Shown here: positions 29,229 through 37,733 of the stretch, piece by piece | Position numbering within the stretch: position 1 is the stretch's first letter | How the letters are laid out: each line of letters opens with the position of its first letter | Assembly: GCF_016892605.1 (NCBI RefSeq) | Contig: NZ_JAFEMV010000001.1 | Location: 124,001-188,000, forward strand | Direction of reading: 5' to 3' | Origin: Desemzia sp. RIT 804 | GTDB lineage: Bacteria > Bacillota > Bacilli > Lactobacillales > Carnobacteriaceae | DNA: 64,000 bases | Made by a program: the position numbers and the translations under genes | The notes under the pieces: model-generated | What the model was told of the DNA's origin: nothing | The model's input: only the letters and a program-made list of their open reading frames with translations | The model's database searches: none

Positions 29229-29876
29229 ATGACTCCCAATAAGGAAGATTATTTGAAAATTATTTTCGAACTAGGTGGGACCGAGCACAAAGTGACGAAC
29301 AAGCAGATTATGAACAGTCTTCAGATCTCAGCACCAAGTGTAAGTGAAATGATGACAAAATTATTAAAGGATGACTATATTGTTCACGTTCCGTATAAAG
29401 GTGTGCAATTGACTGAAAAAGGTGAGAATAAAGCCAGCATTTTAGTTCGAAAGCATCGTTTATGGGAAGTTTTTTTAGTAAAGAAATTAGAGTTTCCTTG
29501 GAATGAAGTGCATGAAGAAGCTGAAGTACTGGAACACGTGACTTCTCGAGAATTAGCTAACAAATTGGATAAGTTTTTAGATTATCCTAAAACTTGTCCG
29601 CACGGCGGAGTGATTCCATCAGACCACGGGCAATTCCCCGAGAAAAACAATCTAAGTTTGGTTCATTTCGGAAAACTAAAAGAGATTCGAATCAAACGTG
29701 TGTTAGACGATAAAGAATTGTTAGATTATCTCTCTTCTTTAGAAATTAAAGTAGGTCAAGTCTATACGGTAAAAGAATACGGTATTTATGAAGGACCTAT
29801 TACTTTAGAACATGACCGTAAAGAAAAGCAAATTAGCTACAAGGCAGCTTCCAATATTTTTGTGGAAGAAATTTAA
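29229..29876 (+). CDS. DtxR/MntR-family metal-dependent repressor
   Basis: Metal-sensing repressor of 215-216 aa. N-terminal winged helix (EDYLKIIFELGG then KQIMNSLQISAPSVSEMMTKL), metal-binding dimerisation region (HRLWEVFLVKKLEF, HEEAEVLEHV, CPHGGVIP) and C-terminal FeoA/SH3-like domain (VGQVYTVKEYGIYEGPITL). This three-domain form resembles manganese regulators of lactic acid bacteria (SloR/ScaR/EfaR type) more than the two-domain MntR of Bacillus. GAAGGTGA lies 6 bp before ATG 29229, though ATG 29226 is possible. No metal transporter is adjacent, so it controls distant targets. Confidence 0.9.
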   Translation: MTPNKEDYLKIIFELGGTEHKVTNKQIMNSLQISAPSVSEMMTKLLKDDYIVHVPYKGVQLTEKGENKASILVRKHRLWEVFLVKKLEFPWNEVHEEAEVLEHVTSRELANKLDKFLDYPKTCPHGGVIPSDHGQFPEKNNLSLVHFGKLKEIRIKRVLDDKELLDYLSSLEIKVGQVYTVKEYGIYEGPITLEHDRKEKQISYKAASNIFVEEI

Positions 29877-29884
29877 CATTCAGT

Positions 29885-29918
29885 AAAACACTCTATTCTT
29901 TAAGAAGGAGTGTTTTTT
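29885..29918 (+). terminator. Rho-independent terminator of the metalloregulator gene
   Basis: AAAACACTC pairs with GAGTGTTTT around a 14-nt loop, followed by further T residues. Its T-run overlaps the dinB -35 box. Confidence 0.85.
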
Positions 29919-29946
29919 GTCAGTTTTATGAAAAAGCTAGTATAAT
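29917..29946 (+). promoter_or_regulatory. dinB promoter
   Basis: TTGTCA (29917-29922) and a consensus TATAAT (29941-29946) with an 18-bp spacer, 24 bp before the dinB start. I see no LexA box, so expression may be constitutive rather than SOS-controlled. Confidence 0.65.
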
Positions 29947-29970
29947 AAAAACGAAAGGAGCTGAGGAAGG

Positions 29971-31098
29971 ATGGACATAGGTATTCTGCATTTTGATGAA
30001 CCAAAAAGAGATACCTCTAGAAAAATTATTCATGTAGATATGGACGCCTTCTATGCTTCTGTAGAGATGCGCGAGGATCCAAGTTTAAAAGGAAAGCCGG
30101 TCATCATAGCTCGACATCCAAAAGAAACTGGTGGGAAAGGCGTGGTAGCAACTGCTAACTATGAAGCCCGAAAATATGGAATTCATTCTGCAATGAGTTC
30201 ACAAAAAGCCTATGAGCTTTGCCCAAAGGGTGTCTTTATTCCAGGTAATTTTGAGTTGTACCGAGAAATATCTGCGCAAGTGCGAGAAGTCTTTAAACGT
30301 TATACAGATATGATCGAGCCACTTTCATTAGATGAAGCATACTTAGACGTCACTAAAAATAAAATGGACATAAAAAGTGCCACGATCATTGCCAAAAGAA
30401 TACAGCGAGAAGTATGGAATGAAGTGCAGTTAACTTGTTCAGCTGGAGTTTCTTACAATAAATTTATTGCAAAGCTTGCTTCAGATTACCAAAAGCCTGC
30501 TGGAGTAACTGTTATTCCTCCTGAAGAGGCTTTGACCTTCCTACGTGATTTACCAATTGAAAAGTTCTATGGCGTTGGCAAAAAAACAGTTGAACGAATG
30601 CATGACTTAAAGATTTATACAGGTGAAGATTTATATCAATTAGATCAAATGACTTTGATACACCATTTTGGCAGAATGGGATTTTCTTTGTACCGAAAAG
30701 TGCGGGGAATTGATGATGGGCCAGTACGTATGAGTCGTGAGCGTAAATCAATCGGCAAAGAGAATACGTACAACCAAGTTCTGCAAACGGATAATGAAGT
30801 CATTTCCGAACTGAGGCGTCTGGCTAACAGAGTTTACCAAACGCTTGTCAAACACCAAAAGCATGGTAAGACAGTTGTGCTTAAAATCCGTTACGCAAAT
30901 TTTGAAACCATCACAAAAAGAATGACTTTACCAGATTATTTAGTCAATGAAAATGATATTTTCTTTTATGTGCAAAACATGTGGTATGAAATTGGTGAAA
31001 TTGAAAAAGAAGTTCGTCTATTAGGCGTCACAGTTACTAATTTGGATCCAATAACTTTTGAAAACATCATTCTTCCATTATGGGAACAAAATGATTGA
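29971..31098 (+). CDS. dinB: DNA polymerase IV (Y-family translesion polymerase)
   Basis: Low-fidelity polymerase for bypass of damaged template. 375 aa. Catalytic carboxylates sit in HVDMDAFYASVE (Asp23) and SLDEAYLD (Asp121, Glu122). NYEARKYGIHSAMSS is the fingers motif, SYNKFIAKLASDYQKPAG the palm, and KFYGVGKKTVERM the helix-hairpin-helix. The C-terminal little-finger domain is complete; the tail IILPLWEQND may include a clamp-binding segment. GAGGAAGG precedes ATG 29971. Single-gene transcription unit with promoter and terminator. Confidence 0.97.
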   Translation: MDIGILHFDEPKRDTSRKIIHVDMDAFYASVEMREDPSLKGKPVIIARHPKETGGKGVVATANYEARKYGIHSAMSSQKAYELCPKGVFIPGNFELYREISAQVREVFKRYTDMIEPLSLDEAYLDVTKNKMDIKSATIIAKRIQREVWNEVQLTCSAGVSYNKFIAKLASDYQKPAGVTVIPPEEALTFLRDLPIEKFYGVGKKTVERMHDLKIYTGEDLYQLDQMTLIHHFGRMGFSLYRKVRGIDDGPVRMSRERKSIGKENTYNQVLQTDNEVISELRRLANRVYQTLVKHQKHGKTVVLKIRYANFETITKRMTLPDYLVNENDIFFYVQNMWYEIGEIEKEVRLLGVTVTNLDPITFENIILPLWEQND

Positions 31099-31134
31099 AT
31101 CAGACTGTTGCTTTAACGATTTGAATACATCAAT

Positions 31135-31170
31135 AAAAAAGACCAGTAGTTTTGAAAGCTGGTCTTTTTT
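31135..31170. terminator. Rho-independent terminator of dinB
   Basis: AAAAAAGACCAG pairs perfectly with CTGGTCTTTTTT around a 12-nt loop. Confidence 0.92.
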
Positions 31171-31255
31171 GTGGGCTTAAACAAATCGATTCATTAAATC
31201 TATTTTATTTCTAGAGAAACTTCGCTTTGCCTTCCTAGTTTTTACAGTTCTTGGG

Positions 31256-31264
31256 TGGTATAAT
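31256..31264 (+). promoter_or_regulatory. Extended -10 promoter for ytkL
   Basis: TGGTATAAT combines a TG motif with consensus TATAAT (31259-31264), 53 bp before the ATG. The -35 region at 17 bp (TAGTTT) is weak. Confidence 0.6.
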
Positions 31265-31317
31265 AAAAAAGAGTGATACAGTTAAAAAAATGTGTACTAA
31301 TAAAGGAGAGGTAAGCA

Positions 31318-32001
31318 ATGAAATTATCATGGCATGGACAATCTTGTGTAAAAATTGTTACTGATTCAGGGCACCATATTCTTATTGATCCATTTATAAC
31401 TGGAAACGACAAAAGCGACTTAAATGCAGATACTGTTGAGGCAGATGTTATTATTCTGACCCACGCACACGATGACCATATAGGAGACACCGAACCAATT
31501 GCGAAAAGGACAGGTGCTTTGATTATCGCAAATGTTGAAATCGCTGCTTTTTTTGCGGCCAAAGGATTAAAGACGCATGGGATGCAAATGGGTGGCAAGC
31601 ATTTATTTGATTTTGGAGAAATTAAGATGACACCTGCGATCCATGGCTCTTCTTATGAAATAGATGGAAAACCATTTACATTAGGATTAGCTGCTGGAAT
31701 TTTATTTACTGCTGATGAGCACACTATTTATCATGCAGGCGACACTGCATTGTTTAGTGATATGAAATTAATTGGGGCGTATAAGCCGATTGATATTGCG
31801 TTTCTCCCAATTGGAGATAATTATACAATGGGACCAGATGACGCAAAAATAGCCGCAAGTTTTGTGAATGCTAAGAAAGTTGTTCCGGTTCATTACAATA
31901 CTTTTCCTTTGATTGAACAAGATGGAAAAGCTTTTTGTGAAAGTTTGCCGGGTGAACAAGGGAAGCATTTAGAAATCGGAGAAATGATAGAATTAATGTA
32001 A
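31318..32001 (+). CDS. ytkL: UPF0173 metal-dependent hydrolase (metallo-beta-lactamase fold)
   Basis: Cytoplasmic metallo-beta-lactamase-fold hydrolase of 227 aa, known as the UPF0173 family. The metal motif HAHDDH begins at His49; later ligands are in IHGSSYEI, YHAGDTALFSD and PVHYNTFP. AAAGGAGAGG precedes ATG 31318. ytoI and nrnA follow as in Bacillus (ytkL-ytoI-ytqI). The substrate is not known. Confidence 0.92.
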   Translation: MKLSWHGQSCVKIVTDSGHHILIDPFITGNDKSDLNADTVEADVIILTHAHDDHIGDTEPIAKRTGALIIANVEIAAFFAAKGLKTHGMQMGGKHLFDFGEIKMTPAIHGSSYEIDGKPFTLGLAAGILFTADEHTIYHAGDTALFSDMKLIGAYKPIDIAFLPIGDNYTMGPDDAKIAASFVNAKKVVPVHYNTFPLIEQDGKAFCESLPGEQGKHLEIGEMIELM

Positions 32002-32028
32002 GTTATTATAGATGAGTAGGGGTATGGA

Positions 32029-33369
32029 ATGGCGACGAAACATGATCAAATTTTAAATCATATTGAAAATCTGCCTGTAGGAGCAAAAATTTCTGTTCGC
32101 ACGATTGCTAAAAATTTAAATGTTAGTGAAGGTACTGCTTATAGAGCAATTAAGGATGCAGAAAACGCTGGAATGGTTTCTACGATTCAACGTGTGGGAA
32201 CTATTCGAATTGAACGAAAAGCAGCTGATAGCATTGAGATACTGACTTTTGGTGAGACAGTGAATATTATCGAAGGTTCAGTTTTCGGAGGAGAAGAAGG
32301 TTTAGACAACCCTTTGCGTAAATTCATTATTGGAGCAATGGAAGAAGAAGCTATGATCCGCTACATTACACCAGGGTCACTGATGATCGTTGGAAACCGA
32401 GAAAATGCTCAACGGCTTGCTTTGGAAAATGGTGCAGCAGTATTGATTACCGGGGGATTTAAGGCTTCTCCAGAAGTTATCGCTTTGGCCAATAAGACTA
32501 ATCTTCCAATCATTGGAACTAGTTATGACTCTTTTACAGTAGCGACTATGATCAATCGAGCAATGGCTGATCAGCTGATTAAAAAAGAAGTCATGTTGAT
32601 TGAGGACATTTATATCTCGTTATCCGAAACGATTTATTTAACGATTGAAGATTCGATCAAAGAATACCGAGATTTGAATGAGCAAAGTCAGCATTCTCGT
32701 TTCCCTGTCGTGAATAAAAATATGCGAGTAGTAGGTATTGTAACGGCTAAAGATGTGATCGGAAAAGGTGATTCTGTGAAAGTTGAACGGGTGATGACGA
32801 AAAATCCGGCTTCTGTTAAAACCCATATGAGTGTAGCCAGTGTAGCTCATTTGATGATCTGGGACGAGTTAGAAGTCATGCCGGTCGTACAAGATGATTT
32901 AACATTGATCGGCATCATTTCCAGACAAGATGTGATGAAAGCTATGCAGACAACACAAAGACAACCTCAAATGGGTGTGACGATCTCAGATCAAATCGTA
33001 GAGCAAGTAGAAAAAGTGGCTGAACCAGAGAATGCATCACTGCCTCCTGTCGAGGAGTTGCCGAAATATTCCTTTAGAGTGACGCCTCAAATGACAGATC
33101 CGGTTGGAAACCTGTCTATTGGGGTATTGAGTGAGACCATTACTTACGTAGCTACTTTGAGTTTAGAAAACATTAAAAAGAGAAACGCTGTTATTGAACA
33201 ATTCAATCTATTTTCGATAAAAATGATCCAGATGGGTAGTGAATTGATCATTAAGCCTAAGCTATTTGAAGTAGGACGCCGTTCCTCAAAATTAGATATT
33301 GAAGTATACCATGAAAATATCTTGGTAGCTAAAGCAATTGTAGTTTGCCAAATAATGCAACGCACATAA
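32029..33369 (+). CDS. ytoI: YtoI-like HTH-DRTGG-CBS-hotdog regulator
   Basis: 446-aa multidomain protein. Order: N-terminal winged helix (AKISVRTIAKNLNVSEGTAY), a DRTGG domain (about 70-180), a pair of CBS domains (about 195-310, MRVVGIVTAKDVIGKGDSV and LIGIISRQDVMKAM), and a C-terminal thioesterase-like hotdog domain (about 340-446). CBS pairs usually sense adenine nucleotides; here this is untested. The match to Bacillus YtoI rests on architecture, length and position between ytkL and nrnA. Function unknown. Confidence 0.88.
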   Translation: MATKHDQILNHIENLPVGAKISVRTIAKNLNVSEGTAYRAIKDAENAGMVSTIQRVGTIRIERKAADSIEILTFGETVNIIEGSVFGGEEGLDNPLRKFIIGAMEEEAMIRYITPGSLMIVGNRENAQRLALENGAAVLITGGFKASPEVIALANKTNLPIIGTSYDSFTVATMINRAMADQLIKKEVMLIEDIYISLSETIYLTIEDSIKEYRDLNEQSQHSRFPVVNKNMRVVGIVTAKDVIGKGDSVKVERVMTKNPASVKTHMSVASVAHLMIWDELEVMPVVQDDLTLIGIISRQDVMKAMQTTQRQPQMGVTISDQIVEQVEKVAEPENASLPPVEELPKYSFRVTPQMTDPVGNLSIGVLSETITYVATLSLENIKKRNAVIEQFNLFSIKMIQMGSELIIKPKLFEVGRRSSKLDIEVYHENILVAKAIVVCQIMQRT

Positions 33370-33415
33370 TAAGAAAGCACGTCTATTGAAATTGAATAGG
33401 CAAAGGAGAGTTAGA

Positions 33416-34372
33416 ATGATTGAACCACGTTATGAACAAATTCTAGACATGATACAAAAATATCAGACCATCATCATCCATCGCCACATGAGACCAGACC
33501 CAGATGCTATTGGGTCACAAGCTGGATTAGCTGAAATGCTAAAAACAACTTTTCCGGAAAAACGAATTTTGAAAGCAGGAGAGTCTGTTGGCGATTTAGG
33601 TTTTCTGGCTGAAATGGATGAAGTCACAGATGCTGACTTTGAAGGAGCTTTAGTCATTGTAACAGATACAGCGAACACCCCGCGTATCAGTGATAAGCGA
33701 TATGAACTGGGAGACAAATTGATCAAAATCGACCACCATCCAAATGATGAACCTTATGGAGATATTGTTTTAGTGAACATTGATGCAAGTAGTTGCAGTG
33801 AGATCATTGCTGATTTTTATTTGCAACAAAAAGAGCGCTTGAAATTATCTGACGAAGCGGCTAGATTGCTTTATGCCGGTATCATTGGCGATACTGGACG
33901 TTTCCTTTATCCAGCGACGACATCCCAAACAATGCGAATAGCAGCTGAACTAATGGAATACGATTTTATTCCAAATGAAATCAGTAATCAGTTAAATACG
34001 ATGTCTAGAAAAGTAGCGCATCTATCTGGGTATGTGTTGCAAAATTTAGAAATTAGTTCTTCTGGAGTAGGAAAAGTAGTGTTAACGTCTGCATTAATGA
34101 ATCAGTTTGGTGTAACGGATACAGAAACAGCTAAAATTGTTTCATTACCAGGAACTATTGATGATGTACTAGTATGGGGAATATTCGTGGAGCAGCCAGA
34201 AGGATATTTCAGATGCCGGTTGCGCTCAAAAGGACCTATCATTAATGAAGTCGCCAAACAACACAACGGCGGAGGCCATCCATTAGCTAGTGGAGCAAAC
34301 GCGAAGGACATGGAAGAAATCAATGAAATCATAACGGCTTTCGAAAGTTTAGCTGAAGAATGGCCTAAATAG
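33416..34372 (+). CDS. nrnA: Bifunctional oligoribonuclease / pAp phosphatase NrnA (DHH-DHHA1)
   Basis: Degrades two- to five-nucleotide RNAs and c-di-nucleotide breakdown products, and dephosphorylates 3'-phosphoadenosine 5'-phosphate. DHH motifs: HRHMRPDPDAIGSQ, TDTANTPR, and Asp106-His-His in IDHHPND. The DHHA1 domain has GGGHPLASGA from Gly285. ATG 33416 follows AAAGGAGAG; the frame from 33386 has no ribosome binding site, so the protein is 318 aa. It is the last gene of the ytkL-ytoI-nrnA group. Confidence 0.95.
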   Translation: MIEPRYEQILDMIQKYQTIIIHRHMRPDPDAIGSQAGLAEMLKTTFPEKRILKAGESVGDLGFLAEMDEVTDADFEGALVIVTDTANTPRISDKRYELGDKLIKIDHHPNDEPYGDIVLVNIDASSCSEIIADFYLQQKERLKLSDEAARLLYAGIIGDTGRFLYPATTSQTMRIAAELMEYDFIPNEISNQLNTMSRKVAHLSGYVLQNLEISSSGVGKVVLTSALMNQFGVTDTETAKIVSLPGTIDDVLVWGIFVEQPEGYFRCRLRSKGPIINEVAKQHNGGGHPLASGANAKDMEEINEIITAFESLAEEWPK

Positions 34373-34379
34373 TAATCCT

Positions 34380-34411
34380 AAGAATGACCGGATTTTTCCG
34401 GTCATTCTTTG
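34380..34411. terminator. Rho-independent terminator of nrnA
   Basis: AAGAATGACCGGA pairs perfectly with TCCGGTCATTCTT across a 4-nt loop, followed by TGTCT. Strong stem, short T-run. Confidence 0.82.
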
Positions 34412-34425
34412 TCTCTAATCATTAA

Positions 34426-34616
34426 TTGATAATTTCTTTATATTTTTGCCATAATTTAGTCAATTAAATAATGTACAATAGAAACAAGCGGAATAACCTT
34501 GCTGTAGACAACAATAGCTGAAAGATTTAGAAGGGTTGCTCATAGTTGTCTAGGTATATTGGAATGGATGTTCTCTTACTCTTGGATAGACATCCTACCT
34601 AAGTAGGATGTTTTTT
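34426..34616 (+). promoter_or_regulatory. Transcribed leader with competing hairpins before the PBP gene (attenuator or small RNA)
   Basis: A promoter-like TTGATA (34426-34431), 18-bp spacer and CATAAT (34450-34455) begin the region. Downstream, TAGACAAC pairs with GTTGTCTA. GGATGT (34566-34571) can pair with ACATCC (34590-34595), but those bases also form the left arm of a perfect 9-bp terminator, ACATCCTAC with GTAGGATGT (34603-34611), ending in T residues. The two states exclude each other, as in attenuators. The PBP start is 85 bp further on. It might instead be a free-standing small RNA of about 130-155 nt. No known riboswitch class is recognised. Confidence 0.5.
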
Positions 34617-34700
34617 ATAAAGATGTTTGGTAAACTATCATAGACTTTTATAAAAAAGAAACATCTTAATGATAGATACAACAATTAAGGAATGAATGAG

Positions 34701-36809
34701 ATGAAAGAAAAACTAAAAATTTATTTAAAACAATTTTGGAACTGGCTGTTGCCATATCTATTAAAATTTAAAAATCATGTAGTTCGTTTTTGGAGAAGAT
34801 TTCATGTAGGAAAGATCCTTATTTTATTAGGCTTGATACTATCTCTATTTGCGACAATTTCTTTATATATTTATGCTAAGGTAGAGGATGTAGAAGACCT
34901 TAAAGCGGGAATCGAAGAAGTAACCAAGGTATATGACATTCAAGGTGAAGAAGCAGGTGCACTGTATTCTCAAAGGGGGACATTTGTCTCGCTAGATCAT
35001 ATGACGCCTGAATTGATCGATGCCGTTATAGCTACTGAAGATAATCGGTTTTATACACACAAAGGGTTTGATATTATAGGGATTGGTCGTGCAGCTGTTC
35101 AGTACGTGATCAACGGTGGCCAAATTAGTGGTGGGGGAAGTACGATTACACAACAGCTCGCTAAAAATAGTTTTCTGACTTTGGATCAGACAATGACTAG
35201 AAAATTAAAAGAACTATTTTTATCTATTGAAATAGAAAAAGAATACACCAAAGATGAAATTTTAGAGATGTATTTTAATAAGTCTTATTTTGGGAACGGT
35301 GTTTGGGGAGTAGAAGATGCTTCCCAAAAATATTTCGGAAAATCAGCCTCTGAACTCAATCTTTCAGAATCTACCACTTTAGTGGGAATCTTGAAAAATC
35401 CTTCTTCTTATAATCCAATCGATAGCATGGAAAAAGCACTCGGGCGACGGGATATCGTGTTAAGTTTAATGGTAAACAATGAAGCGGTTACACAAGAAAC
35501 AGCAAGTGCAGTTCAGCAAGAGAGCTTAGCTTTAGCAGATAATTTTCAAAAGTCAAATGGCTATAAATACCCTTATTACTTTGATTCTATTATTCGTGAA
35601 GCTGAATTGACTTATGGGTTTTCAGAAGAAGAAATCTTAAGTGGCGGATATAAAATATATACATCTTTAGATCAAACGTACCAGCAAGAACTGGATCAAG
35701 TATATCAAAATGATGCTTTTTTTGATGATGCAAATGATGGGACGTTGCTACAAAGCGCATCTATTATGCTGGATTCGAAAACAGGCGGTGTCTTGGCTAT
35801 TATAGGTGGACGTGGAGAACATGTCTTCAGAGGTTATAACAGAGCTACTCAATCCAAGCTTCAACCTGGATCCGTGCTGAAGCCTTTATCAATCTATACC
35901 CCAGCTTTAGAACGAAATTATGAAATAGACTCTATGCTTCCAGATGAAGAAGGGTTGACTTTTGGAGAAGACAATTATTCTGTTTCAAACTGGAACCATC
36001 AATATCTTGGAGAAGTTCCTTTATATGAAGCGTTGGCGGACAGTTTGAATGTACCCGCAGTTTGGTTGTTAAATGATATTGGATTAAATACTGGTATAAA
36101 AAGTTTATCTAAATTTGGTATTGAAGTAAGCAAACAAGACAAAAACTTATCTTCTATTGCATTAGGAGGTATGTCAACCGGGATATCTCCTATGAAAATT
36201 GCGAGTGCTTATACAGCTTTAGCCAATGGTGGAGTAAGAAGCGAAGGTTACTTCATTACAAAAATAGTAGATTCTACTGGAGCAGTGGTGGTAGATAACA
36301 CGAAGCCTAAACAAAATAAGGCTACTTCACCTGAAATTGCTGAAGAAATGACTAGTCTATTGATGAGTGTATTTACTAACGGAACTGGAAAAAGCAACAA
36401 ACCAGCTGGTTACACTATCGCAGGGAAAACTGGGAGTACTCAATTAACATTTGAGAATAATACAGATGGTACGAAAGATCAATGGACAGTGGGATACACT
36501 CCTGATATTGTGTTGACCACATGGATGGGATTCGATAATACAGATGAAGAACATTACATGACAACCAGCAGTGCAACGGGTGTTGGACCACTATTTAAAG
36601 CTCAAATGGAAAACATTTTACCGGAAACGCCGTTAACTGCCTTTGAAACGAAAAGCGCAGAAGCAATCGTGGCTGAAAAAGCCCCTCAAGATAATTGGAC
36701 TGATAATTTGCAAGAATCTGTTGATTATTGGAAAGAAAAAGTTAATGAAGGAGTATCTAATCTTAAAGATAAGACAGCTAACTGGCTTAACGGATTGCTT
36801 GGAAATTGA
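34701..36809 (+). CDS. Class A penicillin-binding protein (glycosyltransferase and transpeptidase)
   Basis: Bifunctional peptidoglycan synthase, 702 aa. A cytoplasmic basic N-terminus and one membrane anchor (about 36-60) precede the glycosyltransferase domain with catalytic Glu113 (ATEDNRFYTHKG), GGSTITQQLAKN and FNKSYFGNGVWG. The transpeptidase domain carries Ser391 in SVLK, Ser448 in SLN and Lys576 in KTGS. The C-terminus ends in an amphipathic stretch. ATG 34701 has AAGGA at a 9-bp distance; ATG 34692 abuts that site and is less likely. Closest in style to pneumococcal PBP2a. The attenuator-like leader upstream may regulate it. Confidence 0.95.
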   Translation: MKEKLKIYLKQFWNWLLPYLLKFKNHVVRFWRRFHVGKILILLGLILSLFATISLYIYAKVEDVEDLKAGIEEVTKVYDIQGEEAGALYSQRGTFVSLDHMTPELIDAVIATEDNRFYTHKGFDIIGIGRAAVQYVINGGQISGGGSTITQQLAKNSFLTLDQTMTRKLKELFLSIEIEKEYTKDEILEMYFNKSYFGNGVWGVEDASQKYFGKSASELNLSESTTLVGILKNPSSYNPIDSMEKALGRRDIVLSLMVNNEAVTQETASAVQQESLALADNFQKSNGYKYPYYFDSIIREAELTYGFSEEEILSGGYKIYTSLDQTYQQELDQVYQNDAFFDDANDGTLLQSASIMLDSKTGGVLAIIGGRGEHVFRGYNRATQSKLQPGSVLKPLSIYTPALERNYEIDSMLPDEEGLTFGEDNYSVSNWNHQYLGEVPLYEALADSLNVPAVWLLNDIGLNTGIKSLSKFGIEVSKQDKNLSSIALGGMSTGISPMKIASAYTALANGGVRSEGYFITKIVDSTGAVVVDNTKPKQNKATSPEIAEEMTSLLMSVFTNGTGKSNKPAGYTIAGKTGSTQLTFENNTDGTKDQWTVGYTPDIVLTTWMGFDNTDEEHYMTTSSATGVGPLFKAQMENILPETPLTAFETKSAEAIVAEKAPQDNWTDNLQESVDYWKEKVNEGVSNLKDKTANWLNGLLGN

Positions 36810-36929
36810 TTTTTGGTTAAACATTAACTTTTTATGTGAATTGATCTGTATCGATAGTGAAATAATCACTGAAGTGTTATAGTTATTGAGATGCAACAGG
36901 TTACAATAATTTTCTAGGAGAGTGACTAT

Positions 36930-37283
36930 ATGAGTACAAACGTTTATGATACAGCCAACCAATTAGAAAGAGAATTAAGAGAATCAGAAGCTTACGCAAA
37001 ATTGCAAGCTGCTTTGGGGGAAATTAAATCTGATGCAGATGCAAGTGCTGTATTCCAAGAAGTTCAAGGAATTCAAATGAAATTACAACAAATGCAACAA
37101 AGTGGACAAGAAATTACTGAAGAGGATATTCAAGAAGCTCAAGTAATTTCTAGTAAAGCTGGCGAAAATGAAAAAGTTCAAAACTTGATGGAAGCTGAAC
37201 AACAAATCAGCTCAATGATCGATGACTTAAACCGCATCATCATGCAACCAATCCAAGATTTGTACCAAGGTCAAGGAGAATAA
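36930..37283 (+). CDS. yheA: YheA/UPF0342 (YlbF-family) protein
   Basis: 117-aa, all-helical cytoplasmic protein of the YlbF/YmcA superfamily. The stretches YDTANQLERELRESEAY and EKVQNLMEAEQQISSMIDDL, then LNRIIMQPIQDLY, match the Bacillus YheA pattern I recall. AGGAGAGTGAC precedes ATG 36930. It precedes yhaO-yhaN-yhaM, as in Bacillus. Relatives YlbF, YmcA and YaaT form a complex that steers RNase Y, but YheA itself has no established role. Confidence 0.88.
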   Translation: MSTNVYDTANQLERELRESEAYAKLQAALGEIKSDADASAVFQEVQGIQMKLQQMQQSGQEITEEDIQEAQVISSKAGENEKVQNLMEAEQQISSMIDDLNRIIMQPIQDLYQGQGE

Positions 37284-37335
37284 TTTCTTCGATTTGTTGA
37301 AAAACAAGAGAGGCATTATTTTAATTGAAAAGAAG

Positions 37336-37366
37336 AGCTGAGACGACCGTATCTCAGCTTTTTTTG
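37336..37366. terminator. Rho-independent terminator of yheA
   Basis: AGCTGAGA pairs with TCTCAGCT around an 8-nt loop, followed by seven T residues. Confidence 0.88.
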
Positions 37367-37383
37367 TATTCTAAAATATTTTA

Positions 37384-37412
37384 TTGAGCTAAACGACTTT
37401 TTCGCGCTCTTA
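37384..37412 (-). repeat. Outer-arm fragment of the hairpin repeat
   Basis: GAGCTAAACGACTTTTTCGC followed by GCTCTT matches the right outer arm of copy B (GAGCTAAACGACTTTCTCC). No stem or loop is attached. It abuts copy D. Confidence 0.65.
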
Positions 37413-37537
37413 TTCTAGACGCGTTGCGAATGACAGCTAACGCGCCTAGAAGCTAACCACTAACTGTTAGGAAACCTCGCCTAACTGTTAGTGGTTGTCT
37501 TCTATTCGGTTAGCTAAGCGCCTTGCTCCACGCTCTT
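37413..37537 (-). repeat. Intergenic hairpin repeat, subfamily 1, copy D (minus orientation)
   Basis: Left arm CTAGACGCGTTGCGAATGAC, right arm GGTTAGCTAAGCGCCTTGC ending CCACGCTCTT. The 24-bp stem (21 of 24 paired) includes CTAACCACTAACTGTTAGG and is capped by AAACCTCG between GTTAGG and CCTAAC. The stem sequence is unrelated to its neighbour E. Confidence 0.85.
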
Positions 37538-37660
37538 CTAGACGCGTTGCGTAGACCAGACTTCCTGTAGTTTCAGTTTATCTTTTTGTTGGGAAATAGC
37601 ACCCAACTAAAAGATAAACGTGAACCTCCCAGAAGTCAAAATGGTTTACTCCACGCTCTT
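37538..37660 (-). repeat. Intergenic hairpin repeat, subfamily 1, copy E (minus orientation)
   Basis: Starts with the same CTAGACGCGTTGCG as copy D and ends with CTCCACGCTCTT. The stem (CAGTTTATCTTTTTGTTGGG with its complement) is topped by AAATAGCA between GTTGGG and CCCAAC. Copies D and E form a direct tandem with different stems. Confidence 0.82.
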
Positions 37661-37666
37661 AAAAAA

Positions 37667-37697
37667 AGAACATATGTGCGTGTTTTTTGTGTATAAT
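37667..37697 (+). promoter_or_regulatory. yhaO promoter with a LexA-like box
   Basis: A consensus -10 TATAAT is at 37692-37697, 36 bp before yhaO. AGAACATATGTGCG (37667-37680) covers the -35 position and matches the Gram-positive LexA consensus CGAACRNRYGTTYG at 12 of 14 positions. No good -35 is visible. The -10 is well supported; the LexA assignment is tentative. Confidence 0.4.
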
Positions 37698-37733
37698 GGG
37701 GGTATATATTATTATAGAAAGAGGTATAAGTAA

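Noticed and set aside
34456-34616. Known structured RNAs (6S, SRP RNA, RNase P RNA, T-box, tmRNA) in the gap before the PBP gene
   Set aside because: None of their conserved cores could be found; length of about 130-155 nt also does not fit most of them.
36643-36882. 79-aa frame overlapping the 3' end of the PBP gene
   Set aside because: Most of it overlaps the PBP C-terminus in a different frame; no start signal and no family pattern.
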